Below the pieces are notes generated by a model, which was given only the letters and a program-made list of their open reading frames with translations, was not told the origin of the DNA and made no database searches. The translations under genes were made by a program, and so were the position numbers. A DNA stretch of 64,000 bases from an uncultured Spirochaetota bacterium (lineage in GTDB: Bacteria > Spirochaetota > Brachyspiria > Brachyspirales > Brachyspiraceae), in the NCBI GenBank assembly GCA_944390575.1, contig CALXQJ010000002.1, positions 434,001-498,000 of the forward strand, in the 5' to 3' direction. Below are positions 54,296-63,614 of this stretch, piece by piece. Position 1 is the stretch's first letter. The number at the start of each line of letters is the position of its first letter.

Positions 54296-55289
54296 ATATT
54301 TTTCTTATAAGCTCTTTTAAATCCTTAGTCAATGGAGCTTTTACTTTTATTTTTTCTTTTGTTATGGGATGATTAAATTCTAAGCTATAAGAATGTAGAG
54401 CTTGTCTATTAAAAAAATTATCTGGTATTTTATCTTTTTTAATAAAATCTTGAAATACAGCAGGTCCATATTTTCCATATACTTTATCTCCTATCATATA
54501 ATATCCAAGAGAGTGTAAGTGAACTCTTATCTGATGCATACGTCCTGTATATAAACGACATAAAACAATTGCATACTCATTTCCAATTCTTTTTAGTGTT
54601 TTAAATTTAGTTTTAGAGTATTTAGAGTTTTCTGTTTTCTCTTTTTTTAATACCTGATATCTTCTAAAATCTTTATGACCCACTTCTTGCATATATCCTT
54701 CTACTGTAAATGAGTCTTCTATATCTTTTGCATTTTCAATTATTGCAATATAAGTTTTTTTTATCAAGCTTTTATTTTTATTTTGCAACATCTTACAAAA
54801 TAGAGAAGCAACTTTATTACCACGTGATAATACTACACATCCACTTGTTTCTCTATCTATTCTATTAAGCATATTTATTTTACAATTAAATTTATCTTTT
54901 ATAATAGTGTGTAATGTATTATAATAATATTTTCCAGAAGGTATAACAGGAAGATTTGCAGGTTTATTAGCAATAATTAAATCCCCATCATCATATACTA
55001 TTTGAACATCTTTATTAACATCAGGTTCTTTTAATCCTATAAGATGATATGTAATTTCATCACCTTTTTTTACTTCTCTTGTATACTTAATTTTCTCTCC
55101 ATTAAGAAGTACAAGACCTTGACCTATTAAATCTTGCCATTTATTTCTTGAGTAATATGAGAATCTATTACCCATATATTTATCAATACGTATAATACCA
55201 ATATCTTCCTCTATTTTTGATTTTCTTATAACAGAAGTTTTGTATATCTCTTCAAGATTTTCATTAAGTTTATTTTTATATTTTCTCAT
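54285..55289 (-). CDS. RluA-family pseudouridine synthase with S4 domain
   Basis: A 334-residue enzyme. The N-terminal S4 RNA-binding domain is visible as IRIDKYMGNRFSYYSRNKWQDLI followed by QGLVLLNGEKIKYTREVKKGDEI. The catalytic domain opens VYDDGDLIIANKPANLPVIP and has the active-site aspartate in MLNRIDRETSGCVVLSRG; later RLYTGRMHQIRVHLHSLGY and LHSYSLEFNHPITKE are the usual substrate-binding blocks. It converts uridine to pseudouridine in rRNA or tRNA. Assignment to RluC, RluD or a tRNA enzyme needs a tree. The gene follows dcd on the same strand, 20 bases away. Confidence 0.9.
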   Translation of the reverse strand: MRKYKNKLNENLEEIYKTSVIRKSKIEEDIGIIRIDKYMGNRFSYYSRNKWQDLIGQGLVLLNGEKIKYTREVKKGDEITYHLIGLKEPDVNKDVQIVYDDGDLIIANKPANLPVIPSGKYYYNTLHTIIKDKFNCKINMLNRIDRETSGCVVLSRGNKVASLFCKMLQNKNKSLIKKTYIAIIENAKDIEDSFTVEGYMQEVGHKDFRRYQVLKKEKTENSKYSKTKFKTLKRIGNEYAIVLCRLYTGRMHQIRVHLHSLGYYMIGDKVYGKYGPAVFQDFIKKDKIPDNFFNRQALHSYSLEFNHPITKEKIKVKAPLTKDLKELIRKISNY

Positions 55290-55309
55290 AAATATGATAA
55301 TAGTAGTAA

Positions 55310-55828
55310 TTAGTTAAAATCTTTATAGAGCATACTAGCTTGTACATCTGTATTATTTTGATACTTACTACTATTATATTTTTCATAATTTCCTTCTATG
55401 GAATGATAATACAGCTGAGCTATTTCTACATCAGGATATATAGTAATAGGCTTAATACAAAATATTTCAAGAGTCCAATATCCAGCAAATCCAACATCAC
55501 CAAATCCCGCAGTAACATGAATAAATATTCCAAGCCTACCTATAGAAGATCTCCCTTCAATCATAGGTACATAATTATCAGTTTTTGTATATTCAACAGT
55601 ACGTCCTAAATATAGTTGATTTGGTTGTAGAGTATATCCAGATTCAGGAATAATAATTTCTTCTACTTCATTATTTACTTTCATATCTAAAATATCATTT
55701 TTATATACAAGTAGCTTATTGTGTAATTTTACATTATAGCTATTTGAGTTTAATTGCTTTTTATTATAAGGTTCTATTATAATATTTTTTCCTAAGTTTT
55801 TTTCAATTTCAAGTCCCGATAGAATCAT
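55310..55828 (-). CDS. dcd: dCTP deaminase
   Basis: A 172-residue enzyme of the dUTPase/dCTP deaminase fold, converting dCTP to dUTP and ammonia for thymidylate synthesis. Motifs: the opening ILSGLEIEKNLGKNIIIEPYNKKQL, GRTVEYTKTDNYVPMIEGRSSIGRLG in two parts with the catalytic Ser-Arg region, and HVTAGFGDVGFAGYWTLEIFC with the catalytic glutamate. The sequence fits a monofunctional deaminase; bifunctional deaminase-dUTPase forms cannot be excluded. TAGGAC lies about ten bases before the ATG. It is upstream of the pseudouridine synthase on the reverse strand. Confidence 0.92.
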   Translation of the reverse strand: MILSGLEIEKNLGKNIIIEPYNKKQLNSNSYNVKLHNKLLVYKNDILDMKVNNEVEEIIIPESGYTLQPNQLYLGRTVEYTKTDNYVPMIEGRSSIGRLGIFIHVTAGFGDVGFAGYWTLEIFCIKPITIYPDVEIAQLYYHSIEGNYEKYNSSKYQNNTDVQASMLYKDFN

Positions 55829-55934
55829 ATTTTTTTAGTCCTATTTTTATAAATAATTATTATTTTATTATCTTTATTTTTATATAGTATTATAGTATAA
55901 TAAGCACAAAAATACAAATTAGGAGTATTATAAA

Positions 55935-57266
55935 ATGCTATCTATTAACTATAAAAATGTATTGGGATTTTTTAGAGAGCACGAATTAGAATATTTACAT
56001 TCTTCAGCACAGTATGCAAATGAACTTTTGGAGACTAAAAAAGGTGCTGGTAATGATTTTTTAGGTTGGGTAAATTTACCAACTGAGGCTTTAAAGCAAG
56101 TAAAAGAGATTAATGAACTTGCTAAGGAAATACGTGAGAATGCTGAGGTTTTAGTATCTGTTGGTATAGGTGGTTCTTATCTCGGTGCTCGTGCTGTTAT
56201 AGAAGCACTTTCAAATCCTTTTTCAAAGGCTTCTAAGGGAAATACTCAGGTTATATATGCAGGACATAATATGAATGGTGAGTATTTTAAGCATTTATTA
56301 GACTATTTAGAAGATAAAGATTTTTATATTAATGTTATATCAAAAAGTGGTACTACTACAGAACCTGCTATTGCTTTTAGATTTTTAAAAGAATATGCTC
56401 AAAAAAGATACGGTAAAGATGGTGCTTCTAAAAGAATAATAGCTACTACTGATGCTAATAGAGGAGCTTTAAAAACTTTATCTACTGAAAATCAATATAG
56501 AACTTTTATTATTCCTGATGATGTTGGTGGTAGATATTCTGTACTTACACCTGTTGGTTTAATACCTATAGCTGTAGCTGGTATTGATATTGAAGAGTTT
56601 ATTAAGGGTTTTGATTCTATGGCTAAGATAACTAAGGATATGGATTATAAGAAAAACCCTTCTATGTTGTATGCTATGATTAGAAACTCTTTATATAGTA
56701 AAGGATTTTCTACAGAAATTATGGTTAATTATATACCTCGTATGCATTTTGTTTCTGAGTGGTGGAAACAATTATATGGTGAAAGTGAAGGTAAAGATCA
56801 AAAGGGTATATTACCACATTCTGTTGATTTTTCTACAGACTTACACTCTATGGGGCAGTTTATTCAAGATGGTAAGAGAGGGTTATTTGAGACTGTAATT
56901 AAAGTTCAAAATGAAGATATAGATTTAATTCTAAAAAAAGATGATAATGATTTAGATGGTTTAAACTATTTAGATGGTAAGAGTTTACATGAAATTAATA
57001 AAACAGCATTAGATGCTACTGTATTAGCTCATGTAGATGGTGGTGTTCCTAACTTAATTATAGAGATGGATAAAATAACAGCTTTCACTCTTGGAGAGCT
57101 TTTATATTTCTTTGAGAAAGCTTGTGGTATTTCTGGTCATATTCTTGGTGTTAATCCTTTTGATCAGCCTGGTGTTGAGGCTTATAAAACTAACATGTTT
57201 GCTATGCTTGGTAAAAAAGGATTTGAAGAGATGGGCAAACAATTAAGAGATAGATTAAACAAATAA
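55935..57266 (+). CDS. pgi: Glucose-6-phosphate isomerase
   Basis: A 443-residue glycolytic enzyme interconverting glucose-6-phosphate and fructose-6-phosphate. Shorter Bacillus-type Pgi. Key blocks: SVGIGGSYLGARAVIEAL, ISKSGTTTEPAIAFRFL with the SIS-type sugar-phosphate loop, VGGRYSVLTPVGLIP, the HSVDFSTDLHSMGQFIQDG region and NPFDQPGVEAYK with the catalytic lysine. TTAGGAG precedes the ATG by nine bases. A strong terminator follows, so the gene is monocistronic and likely well expressed. It links the glucose released by the trehalose and GH57 enzymes in this window to fructose-6-phosphate. Confidence 0.96.
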   Translation: MLSINYKNVLGFFREHELEYLHSSAQYANELLETKKGAGNDFLGWVNLPTEALKQVKEINELAKEIRENAEVLVSVGIGGSYLGARAVIEALSNPFSKASKGNTQVIYAGHNMNGEYFKHLLDYLEDKDFYINVISKSGTTTEPAIAFRFLKEYAQKRYGKDGASKRIIATTDANRGALKTLSTENQYRTFIIPDDVGGRYSVLTPVGLIPIAVAGIDIEEFIKGFDSMAKITKDMDYKKNPSMLYAMIRNSLYSKGFSTEIMVNYIPRMHFVSEWWKQLYGESEGKDQKGILPHSVDFSTDLHSMGQFIQDGKRGLFETVIKVQNEDIDLILKKDDNDLDGLNYLDGKSLHEINKTALDATVLAHVDGGVPNLIIEMDKITAFTLGELLYFFEKACGISGHILGVNPFDQPGVEAYKTNMFAMLGKKGFEEMGKQLRDRLNK

Positions 57267-57279
57267 GTTTTTAATAACG

Positions 57280-57313
57280 AAAGAGTAGGGTATTAATCCT
57301 TACTCTTTTTTAT
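57280..57313 (+). terminator. Rho-independent terminator after pgi
   Basis: AAAGAGTAGGG (57280-57290) and CCTTACTCTTT (57298-57308) pair with one G-U in an eleven-base stem around TATTAAT, followed by further T. The stop codon of the convergent EamA gene lies inside its descending arm. Confidence 0.82.
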
Positions 57314-58181
57314 TATGCTTTCTTATATTTTCAAGTTCACATACAAATATTGCAATTATAATTAAAGATCCACCAATTACAAGATTGATATTTATATCTT
57401 CTTTTAGAAATATAATTCCCATTATAGCACCCATTAATGACTCTAAGCTTAATATTATACTTGTTTTAGTTGGTGCTACATATTTTTGAGACACTGTTTG
57501 AAGTAGATATGCTATTGCTGATCCAAATAATGCTAAGTATAGAAATGAGAATATTGATTTTGATGATATTGAATCTATATTAATATATGCTGAAGTTGTT
57601 AGTGCAAATATAAGAGATACTACTCCTGATATTAATAATTGTAATACTGTAAGTTTTATACCATTTACTTTTATAAGAGTTATATCTATTAGTACTAAAT
57701 GTATAGCTAATGATAGTGAAGATAATATAAGATATATATCACCAATATTTATACTATCAAAACCTTTAAATGAGCTTAATAAATATATGCCTACTAATGC
57801 TATAAAAGTAGATGCAAATGTTAATATATGTGGTGCTTTTTTATATAGTATCCAAGTTATAAACGGTATAAATATCATATATGCACCTGTTATAAATGCT
57901 ACTTTAGATGCGGTCATAGTTTGAGAGCCTAATGTTTGAAGAGAAAATCCTCCAAATAGTGCTAAAGCAACAGGTGTACTATATATTATATCTTTTATTT
58001 TTATATCTTTTGTATATTTAATAAATATCAAAAATAAAATAGAGCCTGCGAGTATATTTCTAAACCCTACTATAAAAAAAGGATGTAATGTATATAATAA
58101 AACTTTTATAGCAACAAAAGTATATCCCCATATAATAGAAGTTAAAAATAAGCCTATACTTCCTAATTTTTCTTTATTCAT
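57300..58181 (-). CDS. EamA/DMT-superfamily transporter
   Basis: A 293-residue inner-membrane protein with ten predicted helices arranged as two EamA repeats, each about 140 residues: KLGSIGLFLTSIIWGYTFVAIKVLLYT in the first and GDIYLILSSLSLAIHLVLIDITLIKV in the second. The family exports or imports small metabolites such as amino acids, purines or sugar conjugates; no substrate is indicated. Its ATG overlaps the stop of the ankyrin gene in the form ATGA, so the two are translationally coupled. Confidence 0.86.
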   Translation of the reverse strand: MNKEKLGSIGLFLTSIIWGYTFVAIKVLLYTLHPFFIVGFRNILAGSILFLIFIKYTKDIKIKDIIYSTPVALALFGGFSLQTLGSQTMTASKVAFITGAYMIFIPFITWILYKKAPHILTFASTFIALVGIYLLSSFKGFDSINIGDIYLILSSLSLAIHLVLIDITLIKVNGIKLTVLQLLISGVVSLIFALTTSAYINIDSISSKSIFSFLYLALFGSAIAYLLQTVSQKYVAPTKTSIILSLESLMGAIMGIIFLKEDININLVIGGSLIIIAIFVCELENIRKHNKKE

Positions 58182-59776
58182 AGAATATTAAGTTTACCAA
58201 TTTTTTCTTTAAGCAAGTTTCCAATACTTTCTAATTCATTAGTGTCATAATGTTTTAATAATTCTTCACAAATTTTAGAATGATTATTAGATACAGCAAT
58301 ACTAAGAGCAGTATCATTATTATTATTTTCTTCTCGTATAGAAGCCCCATTTTTTATCAATAGTTTTAATATTTCTAATCTGTTTTTTTCAGAAGCTATC
58401 ATTAATGGTGTTTCTAATGAATTACTCTTTTGATTTACTATATTAGGATTTATCTTAATCATATACTTAACAATATCATAATACCCCTTAGCACATGCAA
58501 ACATAAATGCACTCCATCCATTTTCATCAGTCTCTGTAATAGAGTTAGGATCATTTTCTATTAGGTATTTTACTGCTTTCATATTATCATATATAACAGC
58601 CCACATAAGATATGATATTTTATTATTACTATTAAATAATATATTTCTACATTTAAATAGTTCTATAACAGTTATATTTCCAGATATTAAAGCATGTATA
58701 TAAGCATCTCTACCTATATTGTCTAAAGAATCTATACTAGGCTTTTTATTTAGTATTCTATCTACTATTTCTAAATTTCCACTAAATGATGCATACATTA
58801 AAGGAGTAATATAATCATCGCAAGCTAAGTTAATATCAGCATTATACTTTAATAATAACTCAACCATATCTAAATTATAAAGTTTTATAGCATATATTAA
58901 AGCCGTTTTACCTTCATCCGATAGACCATTAGGATCAACATCATTTTCTAAAAAATACTTCACAATATGTAAATGTCCATTAGAAGCAGCCATAGCCAAT
59001 GCCTTAGGAGCTTCTTTTTGTGAATTATCAAAAAAATATCTAACTATATCTAAATAGCCATTATGTGCTGCAGATATTAATGCTGTAGAGAAAACATTAG
59101 ATTTTTTATTTCCTATCTTAGAGTGTATATAATGAACTAAAGATAGATTTCCACTAATAGTAGCCAAAGTTAAAGAGTATTTTGGTATCTCAAGATTACA
59201 CTTATTAAGTAAATACTCTACTATATCTATATTTCCACTTGATATTGCATATGATAGAACAGTCTCTTCATAAATATCTTTATCTTCTAATATAGCATTG
59301 TTTTCTGCTAATAATTTAACAGCCTCAAAATTAGATTTTTGACAAGCATACATTATAGGAGTAATATCATTTTCTGTTTTTATATTAACATCAGCATTAT
59401 TTTCTACTAATAACTTTGTTATATCAAAATAATTTTCTGAAGTTGCATAATGTAACGCTGTTTCACTATTTATATTAAGAGCATTTATATTTGCTCCATT
59501 TTCTATTAAAACTTTAGCTATATCTATAAATCCATTAGCACAAGCATACATTAAAGCAGTAATATTTAATTTATCTGATTTATTAACATCAGCACCTTCT
59601 TTTATAAGAAGTTCAACAGCCTCTAAACATCCAGATTTTGATGCTTGTATTAAAGGAGTAAGTCCTAATACATTATTAGATTCTATATCTATATTTTTAT
59701 TTCTTAATAAAATTTCAACTGCTAATAAGTTACAATTCGCAGTAGCTTCGTGTAGTTCTATTTCTATTTCTTTCAT
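58178..59776 (-). CDS. Ankyrin-repeat protein
   Basis: A 532-residue protein made of about fifteen ankyrin repeats from near residue 5 to 515; typical units are GLTPLIQASKSGCLEAVELLI, NITALMYACANGFIDIAKVLI, SETALHYATSENYFDITKLLV and GWSAFMFACAKGYYDIVKYMI. No signal peptide or membrane segment is visible, so it is probably cytoplasmic. The protein ends soon after the last repeat and has no catalytic domain. The downstream transporter gene overlaps it by four bases. Ankyrin proteins of this kind occur in several intestinal spirochaetes in number; target proteins are unknown. Confidence 0.88.
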   Translation of the reverse strand: MKEIEIELHEATANCNLLAVEILLRNKNIDIESNNVLGLTPLIQASKSGCLEAVELLIKEGADVNKSDKLNITALMYACANGFIDIAKVLIENGANINALNINSETALHYATSENYFDITKLLVENNADVNIKTENDITPIMYACQKSNFEAVKLLAENNAILEDKDIYEETVLSYAISSGNIDIVEYLLNKCNLEIPKYSLTLATISGNLSLVHYIHSKIGNKKSNVFSTALISAAHNGYLDIVRYFFDNSQKEAPKALAMAASNGHLHIVKYFLENDVDPNGLSDEGKTALIYAIKLYNLDMVELLLKYNADINLACDDYITPLMYASFSGNLEIVDRILNKKPSIDSLDNIGRDAYIHALISGNITVIELFKCRNILFNSNNKISYLMWAVIYDNMKAVKYLIENDPNSITETDENGWSAFMFACAKGYYDIVKYMIKINPNIVNQKSNSLETPLMIASEKNRLEILKLLIKNGASIREENNNNDTALSIAVSNNHSKICEELLKHYDTNELESIGNLLKEKIGKLNIL

Positions 59777-59812
59777 ATATTTCTTTTATTATAATTTTAT
59801 TTTTCATTATAT

Positions 59813-59830
59813 ATGTTTTTATAAAAACAT
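59813..59830. repeat. Perfect 18-base palindrome upstream of the ankyrin gene
   Basis: ATGTTTTTATAAAAACAT reads the same on both strands. It lies 36 bases upstream of the ankyrin ATG and 22 bases after the mgtE stop, so it may be a protein-binding site or a weak terminator. Confidence 0.5.
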
Positions 59831-59852
59831 CAAATATTAAACTAATAATTTT

Positions 59853-61211
59853 TTAATTTATTAGTATAAATATAGTAGTAGCTATAGCACAATATATAGC
59901 AGTACCTATTATATCACAAATGGATGTAAGTACAGGTGCTCCACTAATTGCAGGATCTAATTTGAACTTAGTTAAGATAAATGGAAGTATAGTCCCTGTT
60001 AAACTACCTATAAATACTATACTAAACATAGATATAGCAACTATAAAAGCTATTTCACTACTACTTCTTATTATTCCAAGTATATATGCAGATATAGCCA
60101 TACTTATACCTAATATTGAAGATACTAAAATTTCTTTTTTAGTCATAAAAAACCAATCTCTAACATAAATATCACCAACAGCAAGAGAACGTATAATCAA
60201 TGTAGCAGTTTGACTACCCGCATTACCACCACTACCTATTAGTAAAGGTAAGAATGATACTAATATAATATGTTCTTGTAATGTATTTTGAAATATTCCT
60301 ATTATACCTCCAGAAAAAATATTTATAAATACAAGAGATAAAAGCCACATAATTCTTTTTTTATATATACTAAAAATAGGAGTTGCTTTTAAATTATCAT
60401 CAAAGTCATCTTCTGTTGAAGTAATACCTGCCATTTTATGAAAATCTTCTGTATATTCTTCTTCTGCTATATCTAATATATCATCTACGGTTACTATTCC
60501 TATTAATGAGTGTTTATTATCTACTACCGCTAATGAGTGTATATTATATTTTTTAATAATTTCTATTGCATTTTCTTGATTATCATTTGCTGATATATAT
60601 GGGGAAGTATCTATAATATTTGATATTAATTCATCTTGTTCTGTAAAAAAAAGCTTTCTTATTGATATAGATCCCATAAGTGTTCTTTTGTTATCGACTA
60701 CGTATAGAGTTGTATATGTTTCAGCATCATCTATATTATTTCTCACATACTCAAAAGCTTGTTTTATATTCCAATGAGGCAGTATTGATATATATTTTGT
60801 AGTCATTAATCTACCTATACTATACTCTGGGTATGATAATAACCAAGAAGCTATTTCTCTATCTTCCGTTTTTAGTAGCTTTATAATTTCTTCTGATGTT
60901 TCTTTTGTTAGAGAAGAAAGAAATGATGTTCTATCATCTGGGTCTATATTTTCTAATAGGTCTTTTATTAGAAAATTTGGCATATTTTTTATTATAATTT
61001 GTTGATCTTTATGTATTAATTCTGTAAATACTTTTGTATAATAATCTTTTGGTAGTATTATAAAAACTTTATACTTATCTTCTGACTTTAGAGTTGTTAT
61101 TAAATTTGCAGTTTCTACCTCATTCCACAAAGTTAATATTTCTTTAAGATATTCCCATTTTTTTTCTTTTATTAATTCTTCTATTTCAGGTTGTAAAAGT
61201 TCTTGCAACAT
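59853..61211 (-). CDS. mgtE: MgtE magnesium transporter
   Basis: A 452-residue Mg2+ channel. N-terminal helical MgtE_N domain (about 1-125), then two CBS domains (about 130-255; GRLMTTKYISILPHWNIKQAF opens the first and VDDILDIAEEEYTEDFHKMAG closes the second), then five membrane helices with the signature PLLIGSGGNAGSQTATLIIRSLAVGDI and PAISGAPVLTSICDIIGTAIY, whose aspartate and Asn line the pore. Length and domain order are standard. The Mg2+-sensing acidic residues in the N and CBS domains are present in part. An uneventful forward gene begins about 100 bases upstream. Confidence 0.93.
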   Translation of the reverse strand: MLQELLQPEIEELIKEKKWEYLKEILTLWNEVETANLITTLKSEDKYKVFIILPKDYYTKVFTELIHKDQQIIIKNMPNFLIKDLLENIDPDDRTSFLSSLTKETSEEIIKLLKTEDREIASWLLSYPEYSIGRLMTTKYISILPHWNIKQAFEYVRNNIDDAETYTTLYVVDNKRTLMGSISIRKLFFTEQDELISNIIDTSPYISANDNQENAIEIIKKYNIHSLAVVDNKHSLIGIVTVDDILDIAEEEYTEDFHKMAGITSTEDDFDDNLKATPIFSIYKKRIMWLLSLVFINIFSGGIIGIFQNTLQEHIILVSFLPLLIGSGGNAGSQTATLIIRSLAVGDIYVRDWFFMTKKEILVSSILGISMAISAYILGIIRSSSEIAFIVAISMFSIVFIGSLTGTILPFILTKFKLDPAISGAPVLTSICDIIGTAIYCAIATTIFILIN

Positions 61212-61313
61212 ATTAAAATTATATATTAATAGTATATATTAAGCAATTAGAGTTAAATATTTATTTTTTTATAATACTTGAATTTTTATTATTATAAGTT
61301 AATATATTGCATT

Positions 61314-62333
61314 ATGAAGCTGATAAAAAATTTATTATGTTTATTATTTCACAACTTTATTTTTTGTGTAATATTAACACTTATATACTTATTTGAACTT
61401 TTAGATTTTGATAATAAACATTTAAGTTTTCTTACTTTGTATAGTTTCTTAAGAGATTACTTCTTTATTGTATTTGTTATATCTTCTATAATATCATTTA
61501 TATATATAGGAGCTTTAAATAAGTTTGATGGATTTATTTCCCCATTTTTATCTATAGTTATATTTTCATTTTTTATTAGTGTATACTATATAAATAGAAC
61601 AGATACTTATAATAATATTAAGTATTTAAAGAGTAATTTAGATTCTAAAGCATTAAACTCTATAGATTTAAGTAATAATATATTTACTAAGTTTAATAAT
61701 TATTCTTTAATGGCTAATAGTAGAATAGAAAATAATTTATATAAAGATGTTATTGTAGTTTATAATAATGTTTATTTTGCAAACTTTATTAGTTTTGATG
61801 ATTCTGATATACTTATGAGTAATGTATCTTATATAGAAGAAGGTACTAATGTAAAGTATAAAAATACCATTTCATTAAATAAAAAATCTTTGTATGATTA
61901 TTTTTATACCACATCTAGAGATATATTGTTTGGATTTAATATAGTTCCAGTTTTATCTTATGTTTTTAGATATGATATAGATACTAATATATCATTTTTT
62001 CTATTTATGATAATTTATTTTAAGTTTTTTCTTTTATTTTTAGCACTTTATATGTTATCTTGGTCTTTAAGTAGTAATATTTATAAGTATCATAACTTTC
62101 TTGTTGCATTTTTAATTTATTGTTTTTTACAAGTATTGTCAAAAATTATAGTATCTAAATATCATTTGCTTAGTTTGGTAGATATGGAGTCTAAGTTTTG
62201 GAGTATTACTATAATCCTTTACTTAGTATCTTTATTTGTACTTATTTTCTCTTTGATTATTAAAAATCTTTTTAAGATGTCTAATAATATATATGAAGAA
62301 GATATCGATGTTATTGATAATGATAAAAGTTAA
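61314..62333 (+). CDS. Membrane protein of unknown function
   Basis: A 339-residue protein with six predicted membrane helices: three near the N-terminus (about 8-29, 45-64 and 72-95), a soluble middle part of some 110 residues, and three more at about 205-310. This topology resembles the LptF/LptG permease layout, but I see no conserved motif to support that family. The frame is open to a TTG twelve codons upstream; the ATG at 61314 (MKLIKNLLCLLFH) gives a more typical start, though neither has a good ribosome binding site. It precedes ribF by 43 bases and may be co-transcribed with it. No function can be assigned. Confidence 0.65.
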   Translation: MKLIKNLLCLLFHNFIFCVILTLIYLFELLDFDNKHLSFLTLYSFLRDYFFIVFVISSIISFIYIGALNKFDGFISPFLSIVIFSFFISVYYINRTDTYNNIKYLKSNLDSKALNSIDLSNNIFTKFNNYSLMANSRIENNLYKDVIVVYNNVYFANFISFDDSDILMSNVSYIEEGTNVKYKNTISLNKKSLYDYFYTTSRDILFGFNIVPVLSYVFRYDIDTNISFFLFMIIYFKFFLLFLALYMLSWSLSSNIYKYHNFLVAFLIYCFLQVLSKIIVSKYHLLSLVDMESKFWSITIILYLVSLFVLIFSLIIKNLFKMSNNIYEEDIDVIDNDKS

Positions 62334-62376
62334 ATATTTTTTATTTTAATTATAATTATGGAATAAAAATAGTTTT

Positions 62377-63288
62377 ATGAGTACAGTTGTTTATGATTTT
62401 TGTCCAATAGAAACGGGAGATTTAGGTAGTGTTGTTACTATAGGTAAATTTGATGGAGTTCATCGAGGTCATAAAAAACTATTATCTGAAAACTTAAAAA
62501 TAGCTAAAAAAAAGAATCTTCTATCTGTAGCTATATTAATTAAGAAGCGTAATGTAGCTATATATAGAGTAGAAGACAGTATATCTTTTATGGAAGAACT
62601 TGGCTTTAACTATATAATAGTTATTGACTTTTTACCAGAATTTTATACAATGGAAGCTAAAGAGTTCTTTAATAAATTGATAGAATATTATAATATGAAG
62701 CATATAGTTGTTGGTGTTGATTTTGCTTTTGGTAAAGATAGAGTAGGTGATAAATATTTCTTGGAAAAATATGCTAATGAAAATGATATAGGAGTGACAG
62801 AAGTCTCTTTCTTATTATATAAAAAAGAGCGAATATCAAGCTCTAGAATTAGAGAAGCTCTTTCTAATGGTAAAATTTATGATGTTAATAAAATGCTCGG
62901 TAGAGAGTATTCTATGACAAGTAAAGTTATACATGGTAATGCCTTAGGTCGTAAGATAGGCTATCCTACAGCAAATATGGAACTTTTTCCTAATCTATTT
63001 GTTCCTAAAATGGGTGTTTATAGTTCTTATGTTAAGATTGAAGGCTCTGACAAACTTTATGAAGCATTAACTTTTATTGGTATTAGTAATATCAATAATG
63101 AACTTAGAGTAGAAAGTCATATATTAGATTTTTCTGCAAATATTTATGGTAAAGAAATAACTCTTATCCCTCTTAAATATATAAGAGATAATATTAGAGT
63201 TAATGGTATAGAAGAATTGAAAAAGATACTAAAAAAAGATGAACAAAATATAAGAAATTATTTTAAAAGGAGAACAAAATGTCTATAA
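62377..63288 (+). CDS. ribF: Bifunctional riboflavin kinase / FAD synthetase
   Basis: A 303-residue RibF. The N-terminal FAD synthetase part shows [16 protein letters not shown], an HxGH-type nucleotidyltransferase loop, and [18 protein letters not shown]. The C-terminal riboflavin kinase part opens with [18 protein letters not shown] and includes [12 protein letters not shown]. It makes FMN and then FAD, the cofactor of the three flavoproteins at 11-18 kb. The stop codon overlaps the rpsO start region by ten bases, the usual ribF-rpsO order in many bacteria. Length is standard. No FMN riboswitch is seen upstream. Confidence 0.92.
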   Translation: MSTVVYDFCPIETGDLGSVVTIGKFDGVHRGHKKLLSENLKIAKKKNLLSVAILIKKRNVAIYRVEDSISFMEELGFNYIIVIDFLPEFYTMEAKEFFNKLIEYYNMKHIVVGVDFAFGKDRVGDKYFLEKYANENDIGVTEVSFLLYKKERISSSRIREALSNGKIYDVNKMLGREYSMTSKVIHGNALGRKIGYPTANMELFPNLFVPKMGVYSSYVKIEGSDKLYEALTFIGISNINNELRVESHILDFSANIYGKEITLIPLKYIRDNIRVNGIEELKKILKKDEQNIRNYFKRRTKCL

Positions 63289-63548
63289 TGGCAGAAGAAA
63301 AATTAAAAATAGTAAAAGAATTTGGTAAAAATGAGAAAGATACAGGTTCTACAGAGGTTCAAATAGCTTTATTAACTAATCGTATAACTTATTTGAAAGA
63401 TCATTTCCAAAAACATACTAAAGACAATCATTCAAGAATGGGACTTCTTAAAATGGTTGCAAAAAGAAGAAAGCTTCTTAATTATTTGAGAAAGACAGAC
63501 TTAGAATCTTATAAGTCATTAATTCAAAAATTAAAGTTAAGAAAATAA
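63279..63548 (+). CDS. rpsO: 30S ribosomal protein S15
   Basis: An 89-residue S15 protein. It starts [16 protein letters not shown]; conserved parts are [49 protein letters not shown] in two blocks. It binds 16S rRNA helices 20-22 early in small-subunit assembly. The ATG at 63279 has AAGGAG seven bases ahead and lies inside the end of ribF; a second ATG three codons later is less well placed. pnp follows 66 bases on, as in many bacteria. Confidence 0.96.
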   Translation: MSIMAEEKLKIVKEFGKNEKDTGSTEVQIALLTNRITYLKDHFQKHTKDNHSRMGLLKMVAKRRKLLNYLRKTDLESYKSLIQKLKLRK

Positions 63549-63614
63549 TAAGTTAATAAATTACATTAAGAATCCCATCTTGGTGTTTTACGTGTTTTTA
63601 TATAGGAGAGGAAT

